Positions 12,494-22,281 of a DNA stretch of 64,000 nt are shown here, one piece after another. This DNA is from Wyeomyia smithii (taxonomy: Eukaryota; Arthropoda; Insecta; Diptera; Culicidae). How positions within the stretch are numbered: position 1 is the stretch's first letter; every line of letters starts with the position of its first letter. The DNA lies in contig NC_073696.1 of NCBI RefSeq assembly GCF_029784165.1, positions 170,366,912 to 170,430,911 on the forward strand, written 5' to 3'. The notes under the pieces were generated by a model that worked only from the letters and a program-made list of their open reading frames with translations, did no database searches and was not told the origin of the DNA. Both the position numbers and the translations under genes were made by a program.

Positions 12494-13471
12494 ATGAGCT
12501 ATCGCAGTCTGCACACGGGATACGGTATACAAATCGTCGACGTATTTTTTAATACATGGAATGTGTTATTGGAGGATGCCAGTCCATACAGAGGGAAGCT
12601 GGAGAAAGCGATGGACCGTTTCAAACGCACGATCCTGAACGTCGAAATCAGCGATAGTTTTCACAAAATCAAAACGCTAGAGAAAACGAAAGCTACCCTC
12701 ACGAGCAAAATCACGCAAGTATCCCCCTCTAACACATACACACATTTCTTCGAGCGCCAGGAAACATTCTTTCAAAGAAAATGTCGATCGTTGCAGACTA
12801 CGACAAGCCGCAAATTTCAACGTCTCTACAAAAGGGTTGAGATTGAAAAAGCAAACAAACTCAAAGTGAACGATTCTTGGGTTAAAAACATCACAGATGT
12901 TGTTATTCCCCTAGAAACGATGGTTCTTTTGGGCTATGGTCCCAAGTTCGCCTTGCCGTTGGAAAATAATCAAAAAATTCCATATTTCAAGATTATCGCG
13001 GACTTGGAATCAATTTTACAGTCCGAACGAGATGAGAGTTTGCAAATGGTTTGTCGCAATCAGTACATCAACAAAATTCAAAATCATATGAACAGGCCAA
13101 CGAACGGTGGTCATACATCGCCACCAGACACTATCAATCGTTTTTTGATCGAAGCATTTCACGTCAGCAAAAAGTTCATCCGAGAAAATCCAGACTTATG
13201 TGTTGTAACCGCCGATAAGGGTAATAAAACAGTTATAATGAAGAGAGAAGATTATGAGTCAAAAATGAGAACCCTTATCGACGACATCGACACATACGAA
13301 AGGATCGACGCGGATTGGACAAACAAAATTCAAACGAAAAATAACACGCTGGTGAAATCACTGTTCGACCAAAAAATGATTGATCAACCCACCAAGAATC
13401 GGCTACATACAACGCGACTTGCCCTTAAATTTATGGATTACCCAAGATTCATAAAGACGGCAATCCACTGA
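12494..13471 (+). pseudogene. Penelope-like N-terminal region and start of reverse transcriptase
   Basis: A 325-aa frame. The first residues (to about 12529) read through the inverted arm, so the true start is not visible. The middle is basic and coiled-coil-like. At residues 240-255 it contains ADKGNKTVIMKREDY, a hallmark at the beginning of Penelope reverse transcriptases. The frame ends in a stop near 13471, and coding continues in another frame from about 13480, so there is a frameshift inside the RT domain. In an intact element this protein copies element RNA at nicked or telomeric 3' ends. Confidence 0.82.
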
Positions 13472-13629
13472 GGGTCATACTGTCATGCATAAATTGCCCA
13501 ACATATGATCTCTCAAAATACCTTGCAAGCATTCTGCATCATTCGATAGACCACGAGAAATATAACGTACGCAACTCATATGAGTTCTATACGTTTATTA
13601 ACAATGTCACGCTTCCCCCCAACTATGTA

Positions 13630-14235
13630 TTGGTATCGTTTGATGTAGTAAGCCTGTTCACTTGCATACCGAGAGACTTGGTGGTACAAGCGGTGAGAAA
13701 TAACTGGAACTTGATCGAGAAAAATACAACGATCAAAGAGCAAAATGTTTTCATCAAGCTCATTGAGTTTAACATCTCGTCCAGTTATTTCACCTTCCGT
13801 GGGGCCTATTACCGGCAAAAGGAGGGGGCAGCCATGGGGAATCCCTTGTCACCTGCTTTAGCTGATCTTGTAATGACTACATTACTTGATGATGTGCTTG
13901 CGAAGATCGATGTACACATTCCATGTATTAAAAAATACGTCGACGATTTGTTCACCGCTCTCCCAGCGGACAAGATTGAATATGTGAGGAACGCTCTCAA
14001 CGGGTTCGACTCACATATTAAATTCACATATGAGGTAGAAAATAACAACCGATTACCGTATTTAGATATGGTTCTTATTAGAACCAACGAACAAAAAATT
14101 GTGACCGAATGGTATAAGAAACCTGTCGCTTCCGGGAGAATTCTGAAACTGAAACTGAAAGAAACTGAATACGGCAACCGGTTTTATTGGGAGAGTGTTT
14201 CGATTATCGACGAACAAATCGCTCACGGAAAATAA
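13630..14235 (+). pseudogene. Penelope-like reverse transcriptase, catalytic part
   Basis: A 201-aa frame with successive RT motifs: SFDVVSLFTCIP (motif A Asp), GAAMGNPLSPALADL (motif B) and KKYVDDLF (motif C with the catalytic Asp pair). These are followed by LPYLDMVL and WYKKPVASGRIL, typical of Penelope RTs. The catalytic residues are present. Frameshifts upstream (about 13470) and downstream (about 14190) separate it from the rest of the polyprotein. The frame is not in phase with either neighbour. Confidence 0.9.
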
Positions 14236-14893
14236 GCAGATAGTGCGCGAGCACTTGCTTACCAACAACTATCCGAGCTCACTGATAAATCGGTTAATCA
14301 ACAGATTTATCAACCGAAGCACGAATAACGTTGTTGAGGAAGTAAACTCGGAACCGAAAGTATGTCGATCTTTGCACCATGTTGACGGCCTCACACCCGC
14401 ACTGGCACGCAGTATAAAAAAGAACCATGAAAACATCAGTCTGAGCTTCAAATGCGTCAAAACCAACAGACTACTTTTCACGAAACTCAAAGACTCTTCT
14501 TCGCATCTTTCAAAAAGAAACGTAATATACCGTATCCCGTGTGCAGACTGCGATAGCTCATACATTGGTATGACTACACAGCAACTGAAGAACCGTCTTG
14601 CCGCGCACCGCTCTCTCATGAAACGCTACGAACAGTATAAAGATTCTAGCACTAAGAGGGAGGGAAGGGAAGATGAGTTTAAAAAGACGGCGTTGATGAA
14701 GCATGCGATAGAAGAGAATCACAGTTTCAATATAGCCAACACTAGAATTTTAACTTCGGATGACAGGATTCAAGCATTACAGGTATTAGAAATGTGCTAC
14801 ATCGCATGTAACAGATCCGCAATAAATTATAGAACGGACACGAACAACTTAAGCATCGCTTACTCCGGCACGCTGCGATCTCTCACATGTTGA
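14195..14893 (+). pseudogene. Penelope-like GIY-YIG endonuclease domain
   Basis: A 232-aa frame. Around residues 110-130 it shows YRIPC, a second Cys three residues on, and SYIGMT, the GIY-YIG core with the Cys pair found in Penelope endonucleases. An Arg about eleven residues later (LKNRLAAH) and a distal Glu (HAIEENH) fit the catalytic set. The domain would nick DNA to prime reverse transcription. It ends with a stop in front of the 3' untranslated part, and its 3' half is duplicated in inverted form at 11720-12529. Confidence 0.88.
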
Positions 14894-15569
14894 TGCAGAC
14901 TAGTACAGTCTCTAGCACTCTCTATCTCTGTCTTGCAACATTATTTCTCTCCGTTTTGACGCAACATTTCCCGACGGCTTTAATCGTGTGTGATGTGTGT
15001 TGGAAGATACTGTGTAAGTGTAGCTCATCCGTTTGCATTTTTAAATTTTGAAAAGTCACAAACCAATAATTATTTTACATATTTGACATCCACAGTGTAG
15101 TGTAGTTAACCAACAGCAATTTAACACCAATGCACCATATTTTGACGAGAACTTGTTTGTTTTGTTTGTAAGTTGTATATGTAATAACTTAATTCGTGTG
15201 ACTAATCTATGTAAATTGTAAACTGTTAATCGTAGTTGCCCTGAGGACGAGGAAATATATCCTTGAAACGTCGGCTTTGACATAATAAAACGTGTTTTAA
15301 AGTAACCCGTGACCGAAATTGCCATCATCGAACCCATTAACTATTTATTGGTCAAACAACGCTTAACATAAAAGTGTGTAACTTTCACTTAGTTTCGTTG
15401 ATTTGTGATTAATAGCAACAGAGTAAAATTTGCTCAGTTTCTGGCAGATAGATATGTTACCCAAAAGTGAGTAATAGCACAAATACTCTATTTAGAGTAC
15501 GTCCACTTTTAACGAAACAGAGTGATATTTAACTCAATTCAGAGTTAAATTAAATGAGCGTGAAGCTTG

Positions 15570-15639
15570 CGCTAGAGCATCAAATGCGTTATGCCCAACG
15601 CACATGCGTTGTACTGGTTCCAATTTTAATCAGTAAATG
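15570..15639 (+). repeat. Repeat R, second copy, middle segment
   Basis: Continues repeat R from CGCTAGAG to CAGTAAATG, where a second insertion (15640-18824) begins. The uninterrupted copy reads directly from AAATG to CGCTAATTTCGC. Confidence 0.75.
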
Positions 15640-15819
15640 TAGCATTAGGCGATACGCTGGAGAGTATCGTTACTTCAGTATCGATACCCGAATACCAAAA
15701 GTATCGAGATACCCAAAATACCGGTCAAAAAGTATCGATACCAGAAGTATCGATACAATAGCTGAGATCATTTTTTGATATTTACATTTACTAAAAACCA
15801 GTAATCGATTCAGTGATTC

Positions 15820-16270
15820 GCGGAAAATACAGCAAAACTATTTGCTGAACAGAAAACAGTAAATGAATGTTTGCTGGAATTCAGCAAAAGATTTGATATG
15901 GCAAAAAATTTACGTCAAGCTGTCATTAGTAAAACGCGCCAAATCGCTGTGCAGCTGGTACGGGATCATCGCTAAGCCCCTGATAGCGAATATGGAACCA
16001 TAGCTAAGTCCTTGTTGGGCTAGATGAACTTAAAAGTTGAAATGATAATCATACATCTCTAGTTCAACAGTAATTTGCCTATGATCCGATGGGCGGATGG
16101 AATCTGGTGCCTGACGGAAACATGGTTCCCTTGAACTAACTGGTTAACCAGCAAATTGATTTATGCTTTGCTGAATGAACAGCAAATTGTCATAGCTGAC
16201 AACCAGCAAGTTGTATTTTGTTTTACTGAACATGCAGCAAACGACCTGACTTTTATGCAATTGAGCATTA
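15820..16270. repeat. Cluster of CAGCAAA/TTTGCTG motifs
   Basis: About nine short CAGCAAA or inverse words occur in two groups (15829-15895 and 16143-16250) around a central ~240 bp. This two-sided layout is typical of subterminal motifs of a small non-autonomous DNA element. No clean ends or target duplication were found. Confidence 0.45.
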
Positions 16271-16555
16271 CTGAATAATTAAAAAGTGACTGATTCTCAT
16301 CCACCTTCTTTTCACGTAACTTTTGCCGATTTCTCGAAAGCCGACCGTGTGTCAGTGTGTTAGTGTCAATGAACCAGGTGTTGGTCTGGTAATTGTTACC
16401 TGATTTTCACGTACCTTTTTACGTGATATTCAGGTGAAACCATAAATAAAACGCATAAACCCCACATGATTTTCACGTACTTTTTACGTGTTATTCAGAT
16501 GGAATCCACGTGGTGTTTAAGTAAATAAAATACACGGCGCATATGACAAATAAAA

Positions 16556-16561
16556 TTTATT
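16556..16561 (-). promoter_or_regulatory. Poly(A) signal of the spliced fragment
   Basis: AATAAA on the minus strand, starting about 20 nt after the stop codon of the two-exon frame at 16864-16581. The position suits cleavage and polyadenylation. It supports a real transcribed 3' end rather than a chance open frame. Confidence 0.45.
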
Positions 16562-16580
16562 TTCAATTATCAACAAATAA

Positions 16581-16864
16581 TTACATGCTCCGTATCGACA
16601 TTTCCGACAGGAGAGAAACAGGATTGGCCGGAACGATTGTCAACCCTTCATCCGCAGCTGGTGCCAGAGTTGTTCTGCTCGAAGCTGACTGTTGATGATT
16701 CCAATCGTTCCGGAAAGGATTCACCAACTGAAAATTCAAAAGATTTATATGTTTCTTTTGTTAATATGAATATTATTCTGGCTACTTACATTGCGTGTTT
16801 TCCAATATTGAATTAGTTGGAGCAGCTCAAGAGTCCTTTGTCCGCCATATTGACTTTTTGCATA
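16581..16864 (-). CDS. Two-exon gene fragment of unknown function, likely captured by a transposon
   Basis: Minus-strand exon A (16864-16790) is exactly 25 codons after a TTTTTAG acceptor. It reads into a consensus GTAAGT donor. A 62-nt intron (16789-16728) ends TTTTCAG, and exon B (16727-16581) carries 48 codons and a stop. The reading frame is continuous across the splice (phase 0). Exon A is rich in Leu/Gln and aromatic residues (LELLQLIQYW); exon B is Ser/Ala/Pro-rich and ends SIRSM. A retained 62-nt intron is typical of Diptera and excludes retroposition. No start codon in this frame is seen, so it looks like the 3' end of a gene. The identity is not recognised. A chance frame is possible but would need the splice sites, phase and AATAAA all to coincide. 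Confidence 0.45.
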
Positions 16865-17000
16865 CTAAAAATTCACGTAAACATCGTTGTCGGAAACGTC
16901 AAACCACAGCCGCACTAACACTAACAAAGTTAAAAAAAAACAAATACCAAAGCGCTGCAACCATATACTGATTGTACGTGATTTGACAGTGAATCGTACG

Positions 17001-17790
17001 CAGAGATGCCAGACTTTTTTTGGCAAGTCTGTATAATCCATAAAAATGTCTGTATAAGTCTGTATACCGCTGCGAAAAAAAGTTACCGATACATTGATAC
17101 CTAATTATTTGTCGACCTGTCAGATTGTTTTGTTTTATTGCTTGTTTTGATTGTTCTTTTTCGAGTCTATCATAGTTGGTCGATTAATCGATAACTAATT
17201 TATCTTTTAAATCTAAGTAGCACATAGAAGTAAGAGTCTTTCCCGTGATAAAAATCGTCGTTCGTCGTAATGTAGCTAAACTGATACATGATGGCAGAAG
17301 TCTCGCGGTTATAAAAATAGTACCTCCAAGGTTTGGGACATTTTAAGCAATTCTTCAACGTTGGATATTGCTCCGAATAGAACAAACGGTCTTTTCACCA
17401 ATATAACCTGCATGGCAATCGATCGAGACAATCAGCTGTTTGTTACTGGGGGCGAAACAGGCAGATTAGTGCCCACGGGGCCGATAAAAACCCCGATAGC
17501 CTGACTCGATTCCCGTTGTCATGATTTCACTCTCAAAAACGCAAGATTAATATGTTCAGCAAAGTGTTCAGTTCCTAGTTCACTTTTTCCAGCAACGGCT
17601 ACAGTGACTTTTGGTTTTTGTGTTCGTTTTTTTGTGTATACTGGTAAAACCATTATGTAGAATATCAGATATCTGTGTAATATCTGTATTATACTAAATG
17701 TCTGTATAAAATCTGTTGGCTTATGCGTGTCTGTATCGCAACACAGAAAGTCTGTATAATACAGATTTGTCTGTATATCTGGCATCTCTG
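17001..17790. mobile_element. hAT MITE with CAGAGATGCCAGA ends
   Basis: A perfect 13-bp terminal inverted repeat (CAGAGATGCCAGA and TCTGGCATCTCTG) is flanked by the 8-bp duplication ATCGTACG (16993-17000 and 17791-17798). GTCTGTATA words repeat just inside both ends. The 790-bp length and absence of a transposase frame make it non-autonomous. It inserted into the TTCACGTA-type element, so it is younger than that element. Confidence 0.9.
17200..17385 (-). CDS. Open frame inside the hAT MITE, unknown
   Basis: A 61-aa frame, rich in Tyr and Phe, with CLKCPKPW and YYFYNRET. The PxPW..YYF.N..T spacing faintly recalls a WW domain but is not convincing. A minus-strand AATAAA lies about 60 nt beyond the stop (17134-17139). 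An overlapping frame starting near 17420 is also open for about 35 codons, so the true frame is unclear. It may be another captured fragment, or chance. Confidence 0.2.
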   Translation of the reverse strand: MFYSEQYPTLKNCLKCPKPWRYYFYNRETSAIMYQFSYITTNDDFYHGKDSYFYVLLRFKR

Positions 17791-17915
17791 ATCGTACGTG
17801 AAGTTTAGGTGAAAGTTACTAACGTCACGTAAAATGGCAGATTTTCTTAAGGTCAGTCACTTACGTGATTTTTCAGGTGGATTTTACGTGCGTATTTTTC
17901 AGAGTGTGTGTTAGT

Positions 17916-18684
17916 TTCCGCTTGCCAATATTCGATCTGAACAGTGTAACCAGAAAACTTATATTTTTTTTTGAAATACAGTCAAATTTCGCTCGTTGGG
18001 CTATGTTTAGTTGGGCTACGTTTAAGTTGGGCTCCCGCTCGTTGGGTTATAGCCCAACTAAATCGAAGCCAAACATCATTTCTGATAACGTTGAATTTCG
18101 TTTGAGGGGTTTGTGGATGCATTTCAACGCAGAAAGTAGAATTAATTCAAATAAAAACTAATGAAGCTGAGTATAAATGTAAACAAACAATATTTTAATC
18201 AATTGTCAGAGAAACAATATAAGTTTTGTGGCTTAATAATGCAACGTAGAGCTATGCCTATTCTTGAAAGTATTTGAGAACACGTTATTATTGAGCACTC
18301 CTTTTTGGCTTTAAATGTGTGGCTTAAGTAAAACAAATTTCGAAATTGGCCCTATGCTGCGTTTGGCTCAGATTTTGACAGTTCGTTTGGCTCACAACAT
18401 TCTCTCAATCTATTTCTCCATCTAAGTTTTGCTAGTGCAAATAGACTTGTGCGATATTTATACTGACAAAGGCAGCTTTTTAGTGGTTCCAGCTCGTATC
18501 AACTAGCTGGCATCTCTACCCGATTTGCTTTGCTTCATCGCAGCAAACATCGCAGCGGTTCTACGATGTGTGGGCTCCACTGACACTGACAGACAGCATA
18601 AAATAGCGTATGAAAAGTGCCAGTGATCTCGTGTACACATTGAGATGTTAGCCCTTGTAACATGGCGCTGGTTCGTATGCATAA
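17916..18684. other. Interval with a possible pogo-type end
   Basis: At 17978 the text TACAGTCAAATTTCGC followed by several GTTGGGCT words resembles a Tc1/pogo-type terminus at a TA target. No inverted partner was found. The rest shows no gene. Confidence 0.3.
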
Positions 18685-18824
18685 AAGAATATCGATACAA
18701 ATATCGCGGTTTTCAGTATCGATACGTTCGAGTATCGGACGCTTGTGTATCGATTCAAAAAATCGAAATACCGTCTCAAAAGTATCGATATTTCCGATAC
18801 CGATACAATATCGCCCATTGCACT

Positions 18825-18876
18825 CGCTAATTTCGCTCATAAATGATCTGGTTACGCACACTCCAACTTTTGCGTG
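18825..18876 (+). repeat. Repeat R, second copy, last segment
   Basis: Runs from CGCTAATTTCGCTC to CTTTTGCGTG, completing the R copy that started at 9562. This fixes the original contiguity of three pieces spread over 9.3 kb. Confidence 0.75.
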
Positions 18877-19939
18877 TAGCTACGATCAAAATATGTGGCC
18901 TCAACATCATTTAAATTTGATATTGTACTATTTCAATGTTTGCGGCCTTGCTCGGGATTAAAGTTGAAATCAAAAGTCATTTCTATTATTTCACATTTTG
19001 CCTTTCTCCTAGAAAGGTATAGCAATCACTGCAAAAACTGAAGGTATAAAAATGCTCAAAAGGGCCGAATGTCGTATATCACTCGACTCAGTTCGAGCTG
19101 AGCATTTTCTGTATGTGTGTGTGTAACGCTCTCCCAATTTCACTCGATTTTCTGAGATGGCTGAACCGATTTCAATGAAATTAATTACAAATGAAAGGTC
19201 TAGTTGCCTTTAAAGACCCTATTGAATTTTATTGTAATCTGATTTCTAGTCTAGAGGTTATGTATCAAAATGTAAAAATCACGAAACATCAATATCCCAG
19301 AAATTACACAACCCATTTGAACAAAATTGGTTTCAAATGAACGGGCTATCTAAAAAACCCTTAACTTTTATATTTTATGAAGATTGAACTTGTGGTTCAG
19401 AAGATATGGAAAAAACCTAAATTAATCCACCTAGCGGTCAGACCCAGCCTTTCTCATTCAAACTCTTATTTGTAAAAATAGATTTACATGAACGCTTCAA
19501 TCCAATAAATGTATATTCACTCTTCAGGTTCTAAAATATTGATGTTGTAATCTATACATATAAAAATGAAGTCCGGTCTGTCTGTCTGTTTGATCCATAT
19601 AGGTTCGAAAACTACCGAACCGATCGACGTGAAAATTTGTATGAAGGAGTTTTTGGTCCCGATAAAGGTTTCTATGATAGTTTGAGACCCCTCCCTTTTC
19701 TGGAAGGGAGGGGTCCAATACGAATGAAACATACATTTCTGCACAACTCAAAAACAAACCAAGCAAATGAAACCGAATTTGGCATGTGGATGTTTTAAAA
19801 GGTAACAAATATGTCCATATTGGTTCGACGCCCCTCCCTCTTCCAGAAGCACATGTTTCTGCACAAATTTCTGCACATCTCGCGAACTAATCAACTAAAT
19901 GGAACCATATTTGGCAGGTGAATGTTTTTAGTGGTAACA

Positions 19940-20870
19940 AATATGTTCCATAATCGACCTTAGGCGACATTTTGCATTGTAAGATGGCAACTTTCGGCCG
20001 ATTTCCACTCAATATAATAATATCCGGATAAAGAATGAGGAGGAGGAGCTAAAATCGACCACAGATACCATTTTGAATTCTAAGATGGCGACTTCCGGTT
20101 TCGGAAAAACAGCGGCAAACGACCAAATATCACCCAATATGGGTATTTCCGGAATCTTAATGATGCACTGGAGCCACAAATCGACTACAGACACCATTAT
20201 GAATTGTAGGATGGCAACTTGTGGTTTCTGGAAAACAGCCAACAATGTCCGATTTCCGTCTAACATGAGTATCTCCGGATCTAGAATGATACACAGCAGC
20301 TGAAATCGATCACAGACCTCATTTTGGATCTCAGGTTGGCGACTTCCGGTTCCTGGGAAACAGCCGAAAATGATCGAATTACACCCAATATGGGTGTTTC
20401 TTCAACCAGAATGACGCTCAGAGGCCAGAAATTATCTTAAATACCATTTTGAAATCCAAGATGGCGACTTCCGGTTTGTGAAAAAACGCCTAAAATAACC
20501 AAATACTATCCAATATGAGTATCTCTGGAACCAGAATAATGCAATTAGCTAACAATTGACCTCAGGCACCATTTTGAATCGCTAAATGGTAACTTATAGG
20601 AAACAGTCGAAAATGACCAAATAATACTCAATATGGATGTTTCCGTAATCTAAAGGATGCATAGAAACCAAACATTGACCCTTGACACCATTTTGAATTT
20701 AAAGACGACCACTTTTAGTTTCTGGAAAACAACCAAAATAACTAAATACCTCCCAATATGAGTATTTCCGGTGTCAAATTGATGCCAGAAAATTTGCTGA
20801 AAATGACCAAATATCACCCAATATGAACATATTCAGAATTAAGGTGATGTACAGAAGCCAAAAATCGAGG
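19940..20870. repeat. ~122-bp minisatellite with ATGGCGACTTCCGG core
   Basis: About seven degenerate units each carry CATTTTGAAT, then AAGATGGCGACTTCCGG, an AAACAGCC step, CCAATATGGGTATTTCCGG and an AATGATGCA step. CATTTTG anchors recur roughly every 120-125 bp from about 19970 onward. Single relatives sit at 2265 and 6590. Confidence 0.75.
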
Positions 20871-20996
20871 ATGTTGTCATTTCGATAAAACCAATCATTT
20901 CAAACGATTCGTTATTTGACTTAGATCATATCCTATGGCCGATTCGTCGTGCATTTTCAGACTTTAAACACATCGCAAGGAATCAATGAATTTGGA

Positions 20997-21760
20997 ACGT
21001 TCATATAGTATGATACCACATTTAATTTATGTTGAGGCCACATATATCGACAAAAGCAGGTATAGTTTTAACTAGTCTTTGAATTTCTGTTTTTTTCCTT
21101 TTGAGCCACATATAAAATTATTATGAAGTTTGTTATTTGTAAGTTCTAGAGATATGACTCGTTCGTATGACACTAGTTATGTTCAAATAAGTCATGTATT
21201 CTTTGAGATAATAGACTTTCGTTGTATTGTTTACAATTTAATACATAACGGTTGCTTAAGTTCGATTATAATGAAATGAAATGAGAACGTATAGGGCAGC
21301 CAAACTTTGAAACCACGTGTTCAATCATAATTCATTAGTTTACCCTTAACTAGCCCGCTCATCTGATAATAATATTGATCAAATCGGTTGTGTAGTTACT
21401 GAGATAATGAAGTTTCGTGATTTTCACATTTCGGTACATTACAGACGAAGTTACAGCTCGATTACAGTAAAATTTAATAGGGTGTTATGAGGCACCTAGA
21501 CCTTTCAATTGACACTAATTTTGTGGAAATCGGGTCAGCCATCTCTGAGAAAAGTGAGTGAGTCCAAGTATTCTTCGGAATATGTTCCTTTTCATAGATG
21601 GATTTCACATTTTTAAACATAACAGGCAAAGTAATAATCCGATTGCAAAACAAATCAATAGGGTCTTATGGGGCAACTAGGCCTTCCATTTGACACTGAT
21701 TTTATGAAAATCGGTCCAGCCATCTCTTAGAAACATGAGTGAGATTAAACAGTCTTTAGA
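20997..21760 (+). repeat. Left arm of a ~2-kb palindrome (unit X)
   Basis: Reverse-complementary to 22282-23047 over almost its full length, from CGTTCATATAGTATGATACC to the GTTTCT/AGAAAC boundary words. The spacer (21761-22281) is the right TIR of the element 18997-22281. A direct copy of this arm is at 28171-28880. Confidence 0.75.
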
Positions 21761-22281
21761 ACAAATAAAAGTTTGAATGAGAAAGGCTGGGTCTGACCGC
21801 TAGGTGGATTAATTTAGGTTTTTTCCATATCTTCTGAACCACAAGTTCAATCTTCATAAAATTCAAAAGTTAAGGGTTTTCTGGATAGCCCGTTCATTTG
21901 AAACCAATTTTATTCAAATCGGTTGTGTAGTTTGCGAGATAATGATGTTTCATTTTTTTACATTTTGATACATAACCTCCAAACTAAAAATCCGATTACA
22001 ATAAAATTGAATAGGGTCTTATGGGACAACAAGACCTTTCATTTGCAATTAATTTCATGAGAATCGGTCCAGCCATCTCTGAGAAAAGTGAGTGAGAATA
22101 AAAATCTGCACATACACACACATACACACACACACACACAAATACACACACACACATACATACAGAAAATGCTCAGCTCGTCGAGCTGAGTCGAGTGATA
22201 TATGCCATTCGGCCCTTTGGAGCACTTTTATACTTTCGGTTTTGCAAGTGATTGCTATACCTTTCTAGGAGAAAGGCAAAA

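Larger units (their letters stand above)
11720..15369 (+). mobile_element. Penelope-like element with an inverted partial copy at its 5' end
   Basis: A 13-bp duplication AAAAGTGTGTAAC flanks the element (11707-11719 and 15370-15382). The left arm 11720-12529 is the reverse complement of 14526-15335, so a 3' piece is fused head-to-head in front of the main copy, a known Penelope arrangement. The main copy encodes an N-terminal region, a reverse transcriptase and a GIY-YIG endonuclease on the plus strand, now broken by frameshifts. About 34 bp after the arm end (15336-15369) belong to the 3' tail only. The sharp TSD argues that the whole structure integrated in one event. Confidence 0.88.
9764..15569. 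mobile_element. hAT-like DNA element hosting a Penelope-like element
   Basis: The target duplication is CGCTAGAG (9756-9763 and 15570-15577, extendable to 10 bp with CA). It is confirmed by the uninterrupted repeat R at 8990-9025. The element starts CAGTGTTATG. The two ends are only weakly similar, so the superfamily call rests mainly on the 8-bp duplication and the CAG start. Words of the form CTGAGTAA/TTACTCAG cluster at 11000-11110 and 15415-15560 as subterminal motifs. After removing the Penelope insertion it is about 2.15 kb. I find no transposase frame, so it looks non-autonomous. Confidence 0.6.
16305..17915. mobile_element. Non-autonomous element with TTCACGTA motifs and gene-fragment cargo
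   Basis: Words of the form TTCACGTA/TACGTGAA cluster on the left (16314, 16410-16490) and right (16970, 17795-17885) of a non-repetitive core. The core holds the spliced gene fragment at 16581-16864. A hAT MITE (17001-17790) later split the right part. Without that MITE the element is about 0.8 kb. Its ends are approximate. Confidence 0.45.
15640..18824. mobile_element. Composite insertion with GTATCGATAC subterminal repeats
   Basis: The ends TAGCATTAGGCGATA and, inverted, GCAATGGGCGATA form an imperfect terminal repeat. Both ends carry clusters of the palindrome GTATCGATAC (15660-15770 and 18690-18815). It lies exactly between two adjacent bases of repeat R with no detectable duplication. 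Several other elements are stacked inside (15820-16270, 16305-17915, 17001-17790). The element at 27046-27836 shows the same palindrome clusters, so the two may be related. Confidence 0.5.
18997..22281. mobile_element. Long-TIR repeat element ending in CCTTTCTCCTAGAAAGG
   Basis: The outer ends TTTTGCCTTTCTCCTAG (18997) and its inverse (to 22281) are followed by GTATAGCAATCAC, a GAGCTGAG palindrome and a GTGTGTGT/ACACACAC tract. The inverted arms run about 18997-19472 and 21761-22281. Between them lie a ~122-bp minisatellite and unit X (20997-21760). No transposase is seen. The 28171-29290 segment is a second copy of the right half. The family looks like an abundant non-autonomous mosquito repeat; I do not know its name. 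Confidence 0.65.

Noticed and set aside
18690..18815. A cluster of DREF-like TATCGATA sites acting as a promoter
   Set aside because: The same palindromes occur symmetrically at both ends of the insertion and in another element, so they are better read as subterminal transposon motifs.
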